From JAVBRD01 sp031548365 (GTDB lineage: Bacteria > Bacillota > Clostridia > Christensenellales > UBA1750): 64,000 bases of DNA. A model generated the notes under the pieces. The model was not told where the DNA came from, ran no database searches, and worked only from the letters and a program-made list of their open reading frames with translations. This document shows positions 8,451 to 17,111 of the stretch, piece by piece. The DNA lies in the NCBI GenBank assembly GCA_031548365.1, contig JAVBRD010000014.1, positions 1 through 64,000 of the forward strand, read 5' to 3'. Each line of letters begins with the position of its first letter. The stretch's first letter is position 1. A program made the translations under genes and the position numbers.

Positions 8451-9239
8451 TTACGCACGCTTGGGCGCAATGACCACGCGGCGCATGGGCTCTTCGCCTT
8501 CGGAGAACGTCGTCACACCCGGCGTGTCCTGAAGGGATGAGTGCAAGATGCGACGTTCATACGGATTCATGGGTTCCATGGCCACGCGGCGGTTGGTCTT
8601 GATCGCCTTCTCCGCCATGCGGGCTGCCAGCTTGACGAGCGCGTCCTCCCGGCGTGCGCGGTATCCCGCGGTGTCGATGTGCACGCGCGTGTAGTTGCTC
8701 TGCCCGCGGTTGACGTGCAGACTCGTCAGATACTGAAGCGCGTCCAGCGTCTCGCCATGATGTCCGACGAAAACCGACGTGTCCTCGCCCTCGATAACAA
8801 TGTTGACCTGCTCCTCATCCGCGGACACGTTGAGCACGGCCTCAAACGCCATCTGCGCAAACAATCCCTCGAGGAACGCGCGCGCCTTGACATCGGCCGG
8901 TGCAGGATCGGCTTTGACAGTTTTTTGTGTCCTTTGAACGGGCGAGCGCGGCTTCATGGGTTCGCGCTGGGCGGCGGGGACCGCCGCAGACACGGGAGCG
9001 GGCGCATCAACTTTGACCTGCTCGGTCGCGTTTTCGGGCGCGGGCTTTGCTGGTTCGGCGATGACCGTGGGTTTTTCGGTCAGGCGCACGCGCGCGGGGC
9101 GCGTTCCGATGCCAAGAAAACCCTTGGACGCCTCTTCGAGAATCTCAACCGCGACCCGATCGGCCGGAAGTCCGAGCTCGGCAAGCCCTGAGCTGACGGC
9201 TTCTTCAACGGTACGGCCAGTGGCCTGTGTTGTCTTCAT
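8451..9239 (-). CDS. jag: RNA-binding protein Jag / KhpB (SpoIIIJ-associated)
   Basis: Jag proteins bind RNA and are linked to YidC/SpoIIIJ and cell-envelope control. The 262-residue protein has the N-terminal Jag domain (EEAVSSGLAELGLPADRVAVEI), a low-complexity Pro/Ala linker, a KH domain (VNIVIEGEDTSVFVGHHGET) and a C-terminal R3H domain (RVAMEPMNPYERRILHSSLQ). The ATG at 9239 follows GAGGGA. It lies nine bases after yidC and just before mnmE, the standard order. Confidence 0.95.
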   Translation of the reverse strand: MKTTQATGRTVEEAVSSGLAELGLPADRVAVEILEEASKGFLGIGTRPARVRLTEKPTVIAEPAKPAPENATEQVKVDAPAPVSAAVPAAQREPMKPRSPVQRTQKTVKADPAPADVKARAFLEGLFAQMAFEAVLNVSADEEQVNIVIEGEDTSVFVGHHGETLDALQYLTSLHVNRGQSNYTRVHIDTAGYRARREDALVKLAARMAEKAIKTNRRVAMEPMNPYERRILHSSLQDTPGVTTFSEGEEPMRRVVIAPKRA

Positions 9240-9248
9240 CGACTTCCC

Positions 9249-10163
9249 TCATTTCTTCAAGAGCGCGAAGATGCTGGTCGTGTTCTTGTCGACGACATAG
9301 TAGAAATACAGCTGTGTGCACATTTCGTAGAAGCTGGACAACACCCAGTAGAGCGCGAAAACGGTGCTCGACGTCGCGCAGAAGAACATGAACATGATGG
9401 GCATCATGAGCGTCATGGTCTTCATGGTCTGCGCCTGCTGGTTCGGCTGCCCCCCGGACGACTGCGTCGCGCCCTGCTGCGCGGACGTCAGCTTGGTTGT
9501 CACGAACTGCACCGCGCCCGAGAGCAGCGGCATGATCAGGTAGCCGTTCACCGTTGCGTTGAGCGAGAGAACCGGCGCCATCACGGTGTCGTATAGGGGT
9601 AGGCCGTCCGCGCCAACCGCGTGGAGAGCGGCGACGTTCTCCGGCGTGAGCCAGGGCGAGAGCGCGACCGCCACGATGCCCTTGACGCTTTCATACGAAG
9701 GAATGACCTGCGCCCACTGGCCAATGATGTTGTCCGGCTGCCAGATGTTCTGCACCCAGAGGAAATTCTCGGGCGTGAACACCTGCCCCGCTTGAACGGA
9801 CAGGAACATCTGCATGGTCTGCTCGTTGGCCACGGTGCGAATAGCGTTGAAAACCGCAATGAAGATCGGCCAAGTCAAAAGCAGCCAGATGCAGCCGCCA
9901 AATGGATTGAACTTCTCTTTCTTGTAGAGCTCCATCGTCTTTTGGTTTTTGCGCTCGGGATCGTTGGCGTACTTCTGATTGATTTCATCAAGCTTTGGCT
10001 GCATGGCCCGCTGCTTGAGGTTCGTCTTGCGCTGGTTGAACGGTATGGGCAGCATGGCCGTCTTGATGATGACGGTCAAAAGGATGATCGCGAGTCCGTA
10101 ACTTCCCGAAAACCGGTATAAAAGCCCGAACAGCTCGCTGAACAGATGGTTGATTTGGCTCAA
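9249..10163 (-). CDS. yidC: membrane protein insertase YidC/SpoIIIJ
   Basis: YidC inserts and folds membrane proteins together with, or apart from, SecYEG. The 304-residue product has the family's membrane helices and hydrophilic groove; the groove position usually occupied by arginine appears as lysine (LLTVIIKTAMLP). I set the start at TTG (10163) because GGAGG precedes it and because it overlaps the yidD stop as TTGA, a coupled junction. An ATG at 10235 would lie inside yidD. A periplasmic-side segment (about residues 115-195) contains many Trp and Pro residues. There is no lipobox at the new start. Confidence 0.93.
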   Translation of the reverse strand: MSQINHLFSELFGLLYRFSGSYGLAIILLTVIIKTAMLPIPFNQRKTNLKQRAMQPKLDEINQKYANDPERKNQKTMELYKKEKFNPFGGCIWLLLTWPIFIAVFNAIRTVANEQTMQMFLSVQAGQVFTPENFLWVQNIWQPDNIIGQWAQVIPSYESVKGIVAVALSPWLTPENVAALHAVGADGLPLYDTVMAPVLSLNATVNGYLIMPLLSGAVQFVTTKLTSAQQGATQSSGGQPNQQAQTMKTMTLMMPIMFMFFCATSSTVFALYWVLSSFYEMCTQLYFYYVVDKNTTSIFALLKK

Positions 10164-10387
10164 AGGGTCTCCTCCTTGTGTGGAACCGGATCGTACCCGC
10201 CATGCGAAAACGGGTTGCACCGAAGCACGCGCCAAAGCGCCATCAGCCCACCGCGAAGAACACCGAAGCGCTCAATGGCGGTGTAAGCGTACTCTGAGCA
10301 TGTCGGCAAAAACTTGCACGAAAGGGGAAGCGCGGGCGAGATGTTGCGCTTATACGCCGATATAAGCCAGAGCAGCAGGCGTTTCAT
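10160..10387 (-). CDS. yidD: membrane protein insertion efficiency factor YidD
   Basis: YidD is a small basic protein that helps YidC-mediated insertion. The 75 residues match the family, with the conserved YK-R-N-I-S-P-x-LP start, the CKFLPTCSEYAYTAI block and the C-terminal RCNPFSHGGYDPVP. It overlaps rnpA by four bases (ATGA type) and yidC by four bases, so all three are probably translationally coupled. Confidence 0.97.
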   Translation of the reverse strand: MKRLLLWLISAYKRNISPALPLSCKFLPTCSEYAYTAIERFGVLRGGLMALWRVLRCNPFSHGGYDPVPHKEETL

Positions 10388-10716
10388 GACCTGAAAAGCT
10401 TGGCCCTTGTCAAAAGGGATTGAAGCGTTTGATCAAGCTTTGCAAAAGGAGCATTCACCGCGCTGACGCGCGCGACAACAACGTAAAGTCCCGGACGGAC
10501 GTTTTGCACATTCTTGCGAAAGCACTCCCTGAGCCTGCGCTTGACCAGATTGCGCACCGTGCTCTTCCCGATTTTTTTGGAGACCGAAAAGCCAACCAGT
10601 GTTTTTTGACCGGATCTGACGTGAATGAGCGTCATCAGCGGGTGGGAGACGCTCGTCCCGCGTCGGTACGCGTATTGAAACTGTGAGTTCTTCCTCAAGC
10701 GGTTCGCGCTTTGCAT
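10384..10716 (-). CDS. rnpA: ribonuclease P protein component
   Basis: RnpA is the protein subunit that supports the RNase P ribozyme in 5' maturation of tRNAs. The product from the chosen start is 110 residues and has the conserved RNR-like basic helix (GKSTVRNLVKRRLRECFR). An in-frame ATG at 10734 exists, but the ATG at 10716 has AGGAGG directly upstream and gives MQSANRLRKNSQFQ, the usual N-terminus. It lies between rpmH and yidD and overlaps the latter by four bases. Confidence 0.95.
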   Translation of the reverse strand: MQSANRLRKNSQFQYAYRRGTSVSHPLMTLIHVRSGQKTLVGFSVSKKIGKSTVRNLVKRRLRECFRKNVQNVRPGLYVVVARVSAVNAPFAKLDQTLQSLLTRAKLFRS

Positions 10717-10781
10717 GGATCCTCCTATACCCAAAGAGACGGCCCAACAGCCGTCCCATCAGGTGAAGCGCTATCCCGATA

Positions 10782-10916
10782 TCAGGCCGAAAGCACCTTG
10801 CGTCCAATCGCGCGGCGGCGGGCAAGCACATTGCGTCCGTCCTTTGTCTTCATGCGGGCGCGAAAGCCGTGAACCTTGCTGCGCTGACGCTTTTTGGGCT
10901 GAAAAGTCCTTTTCAT
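10782..10916 (-). CDS. rpmH: 50S ribosomal protein L34
   Basis: L34 is a very small, arginine-rich protein of the large ribosomal subunit. The 44 residues read MKRTFQPKKRQRSKVHGF, then FRARMKTKDGRNVLARRR and end in KVLSA, clearly the family sequence. The ATG at 10916 has GGGAG nine bases upstream. It heads the rpmH-rnpA-yidD-yidC-jag-mnmE operon and sits behind a perfect consensus promoter. Confidence 0.98.
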   Translation of the reverse strand: MKRTFQPKKRQRSKVHGFRARMKTKDGRNVLARRRAIGRKVLSA

Positions 10917-10982
10917 CTGAAAAAACTCCCTTACTTTAAGAGGCGGCGCGAAATTGCCTCAGTTTTTTGTGACAGTCATATC

Positions 10983-11011
10983 ATTATAATCACGCGGGTG
11001 TTGCGTGTCAA
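10983..11011 (-). promoter_or_regulatory. perfect consensus sigma-A promoter of the rpmH operon
   Basis: TTGACA (11006-11011) and TATAAT (10983-10988), both exact matches on the minus strand, are separated by exactly 17 bases, about 65 bases before the rpmH start codon. Confidence 0.9.
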
Positions 11012-11035
11012 GCGTGAACCCGCGCTGCCCGCAGC

Positions 11036-12415
11036 TCATTTCTTCTTTGTTCCGATGCGGATGATTTCCGGCTGCGCGGGATAGCTGAGCTGATCCTTTT
11101 TTTCTTGTTTTTGCTTGCCATTGTCCGTCGTCACGAGGTACACCTCGGCCGTCACACCCAGCGATGCCGGGCTTTGCTGTATTTCTTCGCCCACGAGGAG
11201 CGTGGGGTCATTGATCAGGCGCGGCTTGGTCGGTGCGGGTTCAGTCTGGGTGATCACGCTCTTGAGCTCAAGGCTTTGGCCAGCGGACAAAATGGGCTCG
11301 CCCCGGAATTCAGCCCAGGCATACGCGCCGTCGTCCCCCGTCAGCAGGATGATCGCGTGGTCGGAGGAGTTGGTCACCGTCACCGTGCTTTTTTCCCACG
11401 CCATCGCCTCAAGCCCAGGATCGATGAACTCGGGCGGCGCGCCGATAATTCCCGGCCAGCGCGTCGTTGTCAAGCCGCTGACGACCGACGCCTGAAACAA
11501 CGCCGTACCAAGACGCGAGCTGATGAGCGATCCGTCCTTCGCATATTTCTCGCCGGGACGGCTGACAAAATACCCCTCAAGATCGAGCGTTTCACCGGGT
11601 TTCAGGCACATGCCGTTGAGCGCGGTAACGACATCAAGCGTTGCCGCTTGTATCATCGCGTCACTGGGCACATCCGCGCGTCCGAGCGGGATGATCTTTT
11701 CCTCAAGCTTTTGAATGTGGCTTTCTTTGGGCAAGGACGCGAGGCGGTCAAACGCGAGCGGTTGCCCGAAGCTCTCATACTGCACATACGTCACGAGCTC
11801 CCCCGCCAGCGCATGCGCGTCAATCTGTTTCGCGGGCGTAAAATCGGAAAACTCCGGCCGGCCGTCCTTCCAACCGATGAGGAACGCGTCGCTGACATCC
11901 TCGGTATAGACGGAAGAAAGCGAGTTCGCGTATGCGGACAACACGTCGGACTTGCACTCCCAGTTAAGCGGAACGACAAGGCCCGTCTTCTTAAGCGTAG
12001 ACACCCTCTGGATGCGCTCTTCCAGCGTGCCTCTTGTGTACTCAAGCCAAGCGGTCTGCACACAGTCGTTGATGTTGGCCGTGATACCGATATCCGCGGG
12101 CGTGGTGGGCACCGAAACGCCGTGCAGCGTCAGCGGAATGCACGGCGTAACGACAAACGCGTTCGCCTCGTTTATGAGGGCGTTTTGCGCCTCTTCCGCC
12201 GTCATTCCCCCGATGGGCATCGTGCGCTCATCCCACGGGAAGAGTTTGACCGAGATGCCAACGGGCAGCCTGGGCGAAGTGACCGAGCGTATCTGCTGCG
12301 TGATCAGCAGCACCGCGGCGGCGATGGCGACCAGCAAAAGGACACATATCACGGGGACAAACCAAAAACGCCGGAGTCTCGGCGCTTGTTGCGGCGCTGG
12401 CGAGGCGTTGTGCAA
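11036..12415 (-). CDS. membrane-anchored VanW-family protein
   Basis: The 459-residue protein has a cytoplasmic tail, one membrane helix (WFVPVICVLLLVAIAAAVLL, about residues 17-38 from the chosen start) and a long external part. The middle region resembles peptidoglycan-binding/VanW N-terminal modules, followed by a divergent VanW-like stretch with LKPGETLDLEGYF and a degenerate PEFIDPGLEAMAW where VanW proteins have a Y-x-PG-x-D motif. I chose TTG (12415) because GAGGAGG stands eight bases upstream; the ATG at 12496 has no ribosome-binding site. VanW function is not established; a role in the cell wall is likely. Confidence 0.75.
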   Translation of the reverse strand: MHNASPAPQQAPRLRRFWFVPVICVLLLVAIAAAVLLITQQIRSVTSPRLPVGISVKLFPWDERTMPIGGMTAEEAQNALINEANAFVVTPCIPLTLHGVSVPTTPADIGITANINDCVQTAWLEYTRGTLEERIQRVSTLKKTGLVVPLNWECKSDVLSAYANSLSSVYTEDVSDAFLIGWKDGRPEFSDFTPAKQIDAHALAGELVTYVQYESFGQPLAFDRLASLPKESHIQKLEEKIIPLGRADVPSDAMIQAATLDVVTALNGMCLKPGETLDLEGYFVSRPGEKYAKDGSLISSRLGTALFQASVVSGLTTTRWPGIIGAPPEFIDPGLEAMAWEKSTVTVTNSSDHAIILLTGDDGAYAWAEFRGEPILSAGQSLELKSVITQTEPAPTKPRLINDPTLLVGEEIQQSPASLGVTAEVYLVTTDNGKQKQEKKDQLSYPAQPEIIRIGTKKK

Positions 12416-12497
12416 CGAGATGACCTCCTCAAACGACAATTGTGCTATTTTCTGCGCGCGCGGTGCGGAATCCTGTCGACAGCCGCAAATTGCCATA

Positions 12498-12529
12498 GGT
12501 ATAACGATTGACCCGATGAGTCATGCTTA
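12498..12529 (+). promoter_or_regulatory. possible forespore-type promoter upstream of sigG
   Basis: GGTATA (12498-12503) and CATGCTTA (12522-12529) are 18 bases apart and loosely resemble sigma-F/sigma-G promoter elements (G-x-ATR and CAT-x-x-TA). The -10 match is off by one base, so this is tentative. Confidence 0.3.
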
Positions 12530-12569
12530 TGGTGCGATAGATCACACTTGCTACTTGGAGGACAAACCA

Positions 12570-13343
12570 ATGGCCTCAACCAAAGTCGTCATTTGTGGCG
12601 TAGACACATCCCGCCTTCCCGTGCTCACAGCGGCCGAAACCCGCGCCATGCTCCAGCAAGTCAAAGACGGCGTCTACGGTTCCCGCGAACGTTTCATTCA
12701 AAGCAATCTCCGTCTTGTGCTCAGCGTCATACAGCGTTTTGCGGGCCGATGCGACTCCGTCGACGACCTCTTTCAGGTCGGCTGTATTGGGTTGATGAAG
12801 TCGATTGACAATTTCGACCTCACTTTGGGCGTGCGTTTCTCGACGTACGCTGTCCCCATGATCATCGGCGAGATTCGGCGCTACCTGCGCGACAACAACG
12901 CCATCCGCGTCAGCCGTTCCCTGCGCGACATCGCGTACAAAGCGCTTCAGGCGCGCGACCGGCTACAGGCCGGCGGCAACCGTGAGCCCACTGTCTCGGA
13001 AATCGCCGCGGAACTCGGGCTTAAGCGTGAGGAAGTCGTGTTCGCGCTCGAGGCCATTCAGGACACCGTGTCCCTGTTCGAGCCCGTGTATAACGACGGC
13101 GGAGACGCCATTTATGTCATGGATCAGGTGCGCGACGAGAACGACACCGACGAGATGTGGCTCGAAGGCCTCGCCATCAAACAGGCGATGGGCCGCCTCT
13201 CCGAACGGGAGAAAAAAATCCTTCGTATGCGTTTCTTTGAAGGAAAGACGCAAATCGAAGTCGCGGATGAGATCGGTATCTCCCAGGCGCAGGTCAGCCG
13301 CCTTGAGAAGGCCGCGCTCATCCAAATGAGAAAACACGTCTGA
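12570..13343 (+). CDS. sigG: RNA polymerase sporulation sigma factor SigG
   Basis: Sigma-G directs late forespore transcription after engulfment. The 257-residue product starts ASTKVVICGVDTSRLP, the family-specific N-terminus. It carries region 2 (DDLFQVGCIGLMKSIDNFDL, RFSTYAVPMIIGEIRRYLRD), region 3 and a region 4 helix-turn-helix (TQIEVADEIGISQAQVSRLE). The block SLFEPVYNDGGDAIYVMDQV is also typical of SigG. The ATG at 12570 follows GGAGG at eight bases; longer upstream extensions of the frame lack a signal. The usual partner genes spoIIGA and sigE are not next to it here. Confidence 0.96.
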   Translation: MASTKVVICGVDTSRLPVLTAAETRAMLQQVKDGVYGSRERFIQSNLRLVLSVIQRFAGRCDSVDDLFQVGCIGLMKSIDNFDLTLGVRFSTYAVPMIIGEIRRYLRDNNAIRVSRSLRDIAYKALQARDRLQAGGNREPTVSEIAAELGLKREEVVFALEAIQDTVSLFEPVYNDGGDAIYVMDQVRDENDTDEMWLEGLAIKQAMGRLSEREKKILRMRFFEGKTQIEVADEIGISQAQVSRLEKAALIQMRKHV

Positions 13344-13363
13344 AACCCTTTACGACCCTTCAT

Positions 13364-13392
13364 ATGGAGCGCTCGCTGTGCGGGCGCTCCAT
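13364..13392 (+). terminator. hairpin after sigG, weak terminator
   Basis: A nine-bp stem, ATGGAGCGC with GCGCTCCAT, encloses an 11-base loop, 20 bases past the sigG stop. No T-run follows, so termination would be weak or factor-aided. Confidence 0.35.
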
Positions 13393-13420
13393 TGACGTGC
13401 GCGGTCTTCCGTCGTACAAT
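13392..13420 (+). promoter_or_regulatory. sigma-A type promoter for the isomerase-like gene
   Basis: TTGACG (13392-13397) and TACAAT (13415-13420) are separated by 17 bases. Transcription would start near 13427. Confidence 0.65.
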
Positions 13421-13452
13421 TTCACCAAAGTATGAAAACGGGGGAAAGAGGC

Positions 13453-14310
13453 TTGAAAAAAGCGAGACTTGGGGTTGCGGTTCATGGATCCTCTCCATCG
13501 TCGCTGATGGCGTGTATACGGCAGTGCGCCGCCGTTGGTTATGACGCGGTGGAGATGAATCTGGAGACGCTGCCGCTGATCATCCACGGTAAAACATGCG
13601 ACCGCGTCGCCGATTGGCTCAAAGGCGCGCTGGGTGAGTTTCCGATCGCGAAAACAGCGCACATCGGCACGGGTGTGGAACTGAGGAGCGAAAATTTCGA
13701 GCTGCACAAACGCGTGCTCATGAGTTCCGTGGACGTGTGCGCGAGGCTTGGTTTTGAGCTGCTCAACGTCCATTACGAGGAGCGGGGACGCGACTTACGC
13801 GCTGAAAAACGGTTCCTGGAAGGACATCGCGAGGCTGCGCAGCGCGCTCAGGATCTGGGCGTTAAGCTGAGCATAGAGAACATCGAGGTCGAGCAGTCCG
13901 CGCGCGTTGTCGAGTTTGTGGAAGAAGTCGATCACCCGAATTTGTTCATGACGATCGACACAGGCCACCTGTATCTGTCGTCACGATATTTCGGGTACGA
14001 CATGCGCGAAACGCTGCGCCGCTGCGCGCCGAAGCTAGCGCACATCCACTTAAACGACAATGTGGGCGTTTTTTGTCCGCTCAGGCTTGAAGATTTCGAC
14101 CGGTATAAAATGGTAGGGTTGAGAAAACGCACAACGTTCGGCGAAGGCGACATCCACCTCCCGCCCGGTTACGGCACGCTGCCCTTTTCGGATGTGCTCG
14201 CGCATTTTCCTGATTTTTCAGGTATCGCCGTCTGCGAGTACGAGGTCTCCAGGTTTGAGCCATTCATACAGGAAATACACGATTACGCGCGCAAACTGAT
14301 CAGCACATAA
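13453..14310 (+). CDS. sugar phosphate isomerase/epimerase-like TIM-barrel protein
   Basis: This belongs to the xylose-isomerase-like / AP endonuclease 2 fold family. Visible metal-site segments are SIENIEVEQ, MTIDTGHLYL and LAHIHLNDN, together with a final CEYEV glutamate strand. The product is 285 residues from TTG (13453), preceded by GGGG at eight bases. An ATG at 13432 would leave only about five bases of leader after the predicted promoter. The substrate is unknown. A PhnP-like hydrolase follows after a few bases, so the two are probably cotranscribed. Confidence 0.75.
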   Translation: MKKARLGVAVHGSSPSSLMACIRQCAAVGYDAVEMNLETLPLIIHGKTCDRVADWLKGALGEFPIAKTAHIGTGVELRSENFELHKRVLMSSVDVCARLGFELLNVHYEERGRDLRAEKRFLEGHREAAQRAQDLGVKLSIENIEVEQSARVVEFVEEVDHPNLFMTIDTGHLYLSSRYFGYDMRETLRRCAPKLAHIHLNDNVGVFCPLRLEDFDRYKMVGLRKRTTFGEGDIHLPPGYGTLPFSDVLAHFPDFSGIAVCEYEVSRFEPFIQEIHDYARKLIST

Positions 14311-14327
14311 GCGAAAGGATGATTTTG

Positions 14328-15194
14328 GTGGAACACAAACTGCGCATCTTGGGCTCCGGCGACGCGTCCGGCATACCGCAGGCGTTTTGCGACTGCGCGT
14401 CCTGCACGCGCGCGCGCGATGAGGGCGGTAAGCATATCCGCACGCGTTCATCCGCGCGCGTGGACGACATATTGCATTTCGACCTTTCACCCGACCTCTT
14501 CAAGCAGGCGCTCGACAACAAGCTGGTGCTCACCACATTGGAGCACATGTTCATCACGCATTTTCATTCCGACCACTTCGCCATCGAGCAGCTTGAGCTG
14601 ATCCAGATGTCCAAGTACAACCGCGAGGGCAAGCCGCTCAACGTTTACATGTCCGCCCAGGCGGTAGAGGAGTGCAAAGCCTGCGGGCTATATGCGTACG
14701 CCGCGCGCATGGTTGAGAAAAACATCCTGGCGGTCAAACCGTTTGACCCGGTCATCGGCGTAAAAGTTCCGGGGTATTCAGTCAGCGCGATCTGGGGGAA
14801 TCACACGGGCTCGGGCAACTCCGGGCGTGCGCTCAACTATCTGCTGACCGCGGACGACGGCAAAAAACTGCTGTACGGCACCGACTCCGGCCCTTACAAG
14901 CAGGAGCAGTTCGACGCGCTGCGCGGGCACAGACTGGATGTGCTGGTCCTCGAGTGCACGTTCTCCGACGACCGCGACGACATGAACGGCGGGCATCACG
15001 ACCTGAACACCTTCCCCAGGACGCTTAAGTCCCTAAAAGACATCGGCGTGATCGACGAGAAAACGAAGGTCGTGATGACGCACATCGGTCACCATCACCT
15101 CAAGTATAGCCACGACGCTTTGGAAAGAACCGCGTGCGAGCGTTCATGCGTGCCCGTCACCGTGGGCTACGACGGACTGGTTGTCACGTTTTAG
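14328..15194 (+). CDS. PhnP-like metallo-beta-lactamase-fold phosphodiesterase
   Basis: The protein (about 288 residues) has the H-x-H-x-D-H motif (THFHSDHFAI), a later GTDSGPY strand and a C-terminal HIGHHH metal-ligand region. Near the N-terminus, LGSGDASGIPQAFCDCASC matches the glycine-rich and cysteine motif of PhnP-type cyclic phosphate phosphodiesterases. No phn genes are nearby, so the natural substrate may differ. I prefer GTG (14328), eight bases past AAAGGA, over the ATG at 14319, which overlaps that site. The gene follows the isomerase-like gene directly. Confidence 0.75.
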   Translation: MEHKLRILGSGDASGIPQAFCDCASCTRARDEGGKHIRTRSSARVDDILHFDLSPDLFKQALDNKLVLTTLEHMFITHFHSDHFAIEQLELIQMSKYNREGKPLNVYMSAQAVEECKACGLYAYAARMVEKNILAVKPFDPVIGVKVPGYSVSAIWGNHTGSGNSGRALNYLLTADDGKKLLYGTDSGPYKQEQFDALRGHRLDVLVLECTFSDDRDDMNGGHHDLNTFPRTLKSLKDIGVIDEKTKVVMTHIGHHHLKYSHDALERTACERSCVPVTVGYDGLVVTF

Positions 15195-15338
15195 CAGCGC
15201 GCGGGGCAAGGCTATGTGCTGCAGCAACGCTCCGCCGTTTTTCTCGCCTGCTTCGCACCCGCAAAGTTTTTTCCGAGCGTGATAAATTCACCCGATCAAG
15301 GAAACGATAGGGAGGATTACACGCTCGGGAGGGGTCCC

Positions 15339-17006
15339 ATGCTTTCAACAATCGTCATGATCGTACAACTTCTCGTTTCTGTCGCGCTGGTTTGCTACAT
15401 CGTCTACGCGTTCAAATCACGTAAAGAAGCCGCGCCTGAAGCGCCTCGCGTGAGCGCCGCCGAATCAGTGCGCGAGATGGACAAACTCCGCAAGCTCAGA
15501 CAGCTTTCCCTGACGACGCCGCTCAGCGAGCGCATCAGACCTGCGGAACTCAAGGAGATCATCGGCCAGGAAGAAGGGTTGATGGCGCTCCGCGCAATAC
15601 TGTGCGGGCCAAACCCACAGCACGTAATCATCTATGGCCCGCCGGGCATCGGCAAGACATGCGCTGCGCGCCTGATGCTGGAGGAAGCGAAAAAGACGCC
15701 AGGAAGCCCGTTCAAGCCAGAGGCAGCGTTCATCGAGATGGACGCGACTTGTTTGCGCTTTGACGAGCGCGCGATCGCCGATCCGCTCATCGGTTCGGTG
15801 CACGACCCGATCTATCAGGGCGCGGGGCCACTGGGCGTGCACGGCGTTCCCCAGCCAAAGCCCGGCGCGGTCACGCGCGCCCACGGCGGCGTCCTCTTCC
15901 TCGATGAGATTGGGGAGCTTCACCCCATACAGATGAACAAGCTCCTCAAGGTGCTGGAAGACCGCCGTGTTATGCTTGACAGCGCGTACTACAACCCTGA
16001 CGACACCTCCGTCCCGCGCCACATTCACGACATCTTCAAAAATGGTCTGCCCGCCGATTTTCGCCTCGTGGGCGCAACGACGCGTTCTCCTTCCGAACTC
16101 CCTTCCGCGCTCCGCTCGCGCTGCATGGAGGTGTTCTTCCGCCCGCTCACGCCCGAGGAAAACACGCTCATCGCCGACCGCGCGAGCATCCGCGCCGGGT
16201 TTGTGATGGAGGCGGGCGGCTCTAAGCGCGTGGCGCAGTACTCGCGAAGCGGGCGTGACGCGGTGAACATCGTGCAGGTCGCCGCGGGACTTGCGCAGTC
16301 GCAGGAACGGCGGCGCATCATGATCGCGGACATCGACTGGGTGCTCAAAAGCGGCCATTACGCCCCATGTGCGAGCAAGCTTTTAACCAGCGAGGCGCGC
16401 GTGGGCGCGGTTGCGGGGCTTGCCGTCGCGGGGGCGGGCATGGGGCTGGTCATGGACATAGAGGCGGTCGCGACGCCGGTCGTCTCCGGATCGGGGAAGC
16501 TCAAGGTCACCGGCATCATCGACGAAGAGGAATCGGGCGACATGGGCCATCGCGTCAGGCGCCGCTCCATGGCGAGTGGCTCTGTCGAAGCCGTAAGCAC
16601 GGTGCTGCGCAGGCTGGGCCTCTCCCTCGCCGACTACGACGTGCATGTCAACTATCCCGGAGGCGTTCCTGTCGACGGGCCGTCAGCGGGCGTGGCGATG
16701 GCCGTTGCCGTTTGGTCGGCAATCACTTCCCGCCCCGTGGACGGGCGGCTCGCCATGACGGGCGAGGTTTCCGTGCAGGGCAACGTTATGCCGGTGGGCG
16801 GCGTGGCTGAAAAGGTCGAAGCCGCCGTTCGCGCGGGCGCAAAACGTGTGCTTATACCGCGTGAGAACTGGCAGGCGGGGTTTTCGTCGTGCGGCGCGCA
16901 GGTCATTGTCATCGATACCATTTCTGAAGCTCTCGACCACGCGCTCTTCCCCGCCATCCTCGAGCCCGCCTCCGGCGGATACGCGGAGAAACTCGCGATC
17001 GGGTAG
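15339..17006 (+). CDS. lonB: ATP-dependent protease LonB, membrane-anchored
   Basis: LonB is the sporulation-associated Lon of Bacillota, an AAA+ serine protease with an N-terminal membrane anchor (MLSTIVMIVQLLVSVALVCY). The 555-residue length matches LonB rather than LonA. Walker A reads GPPGIGKTC and Walker B GGVLFLDEIGEL. The proteolytic serine lies in V-D-G-P-S-A-G, with the catalytic lysine in the GGVAEKVEAAVRAG region. The ATG at 15339 has GGGAGGGG upstream; the frame extends to 15216 without one. It is unlinked to clpX here, although the two are neighbours in many relatives. Confidence 0.95.
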   Translation: MLSTIVMIVQLLVSVALVCYIVYAFKSRKEAAPEAPRVSAAESVREMDKLRKLRQLSLTTPLSERIRPAELKEIIGQEEGLMALRAILCGPNPQHVIIYGPPGIGKTCAARLMLEEAKKTPGSPFKPEAAFIEMDATCLRFDERAIADPLIGSVHDPIYQGAGPLGVHGVPQPKPGAVTRAHGGVLFLDEIGELHPIQMNKLLKVLEDRRVMLDSAYYNPDDTSVPRHIHDIFKNGLPADFRLVGATTRSPSELPSALRSRCMEVFFRPLTPEENTLIADRASIRAGFVMEAGGSKRVAQYSRSGRDAVNIVQVAAGLAQSQERRRIMIADIDWVLKSGHYAPCASKLLTSEARVGAVAGLAVAGAGMGLVMDIEAVATPVVSGSGKLKVTGIIDEEESGDMGHRVRRRSMASGSVEAVSTVLRRLGLSLADYDVHVNYPGGVPVDGPSAGVAMAVAVWSAITSRPVDGRLAMTGEVSVQGNVMPVGGVAEKVEAAVRAGAKRVLIPRENWQAGFSSCGAQVIVIDTISEALDHALFPAILEPASGGYAEKLAIG

Positions 17007-17066
17007 CTCCGCAGGCTGAAGCGGTCTGACGAACGTGATTCACTTGGAGCGACTGCACACACAAAC

Positions 17067-17095
17067 TAAGGCCGGAAGCATCGCTTCCGGCCTTA
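17067..17095. terminator. hairpin between convergent lonB and ABC-transporter genes
   Basis: A perfect 13-bp stem with a three-base loop sits exactly between the two convergent gene ends. T-runs are weak on both sides, so it may be a bidirectional terminator of modest strength. Confidence 0.55.
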
Positions 17096-17111
17096 AGTGC
17101 GCTAAACACAA

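Noticed and set aside
10917..11035. Origin of replication upstream of rpmH
   Set aside because: No DnaA-box cluster or AT-rich unwinding region seen and no dnaA gene next to it.
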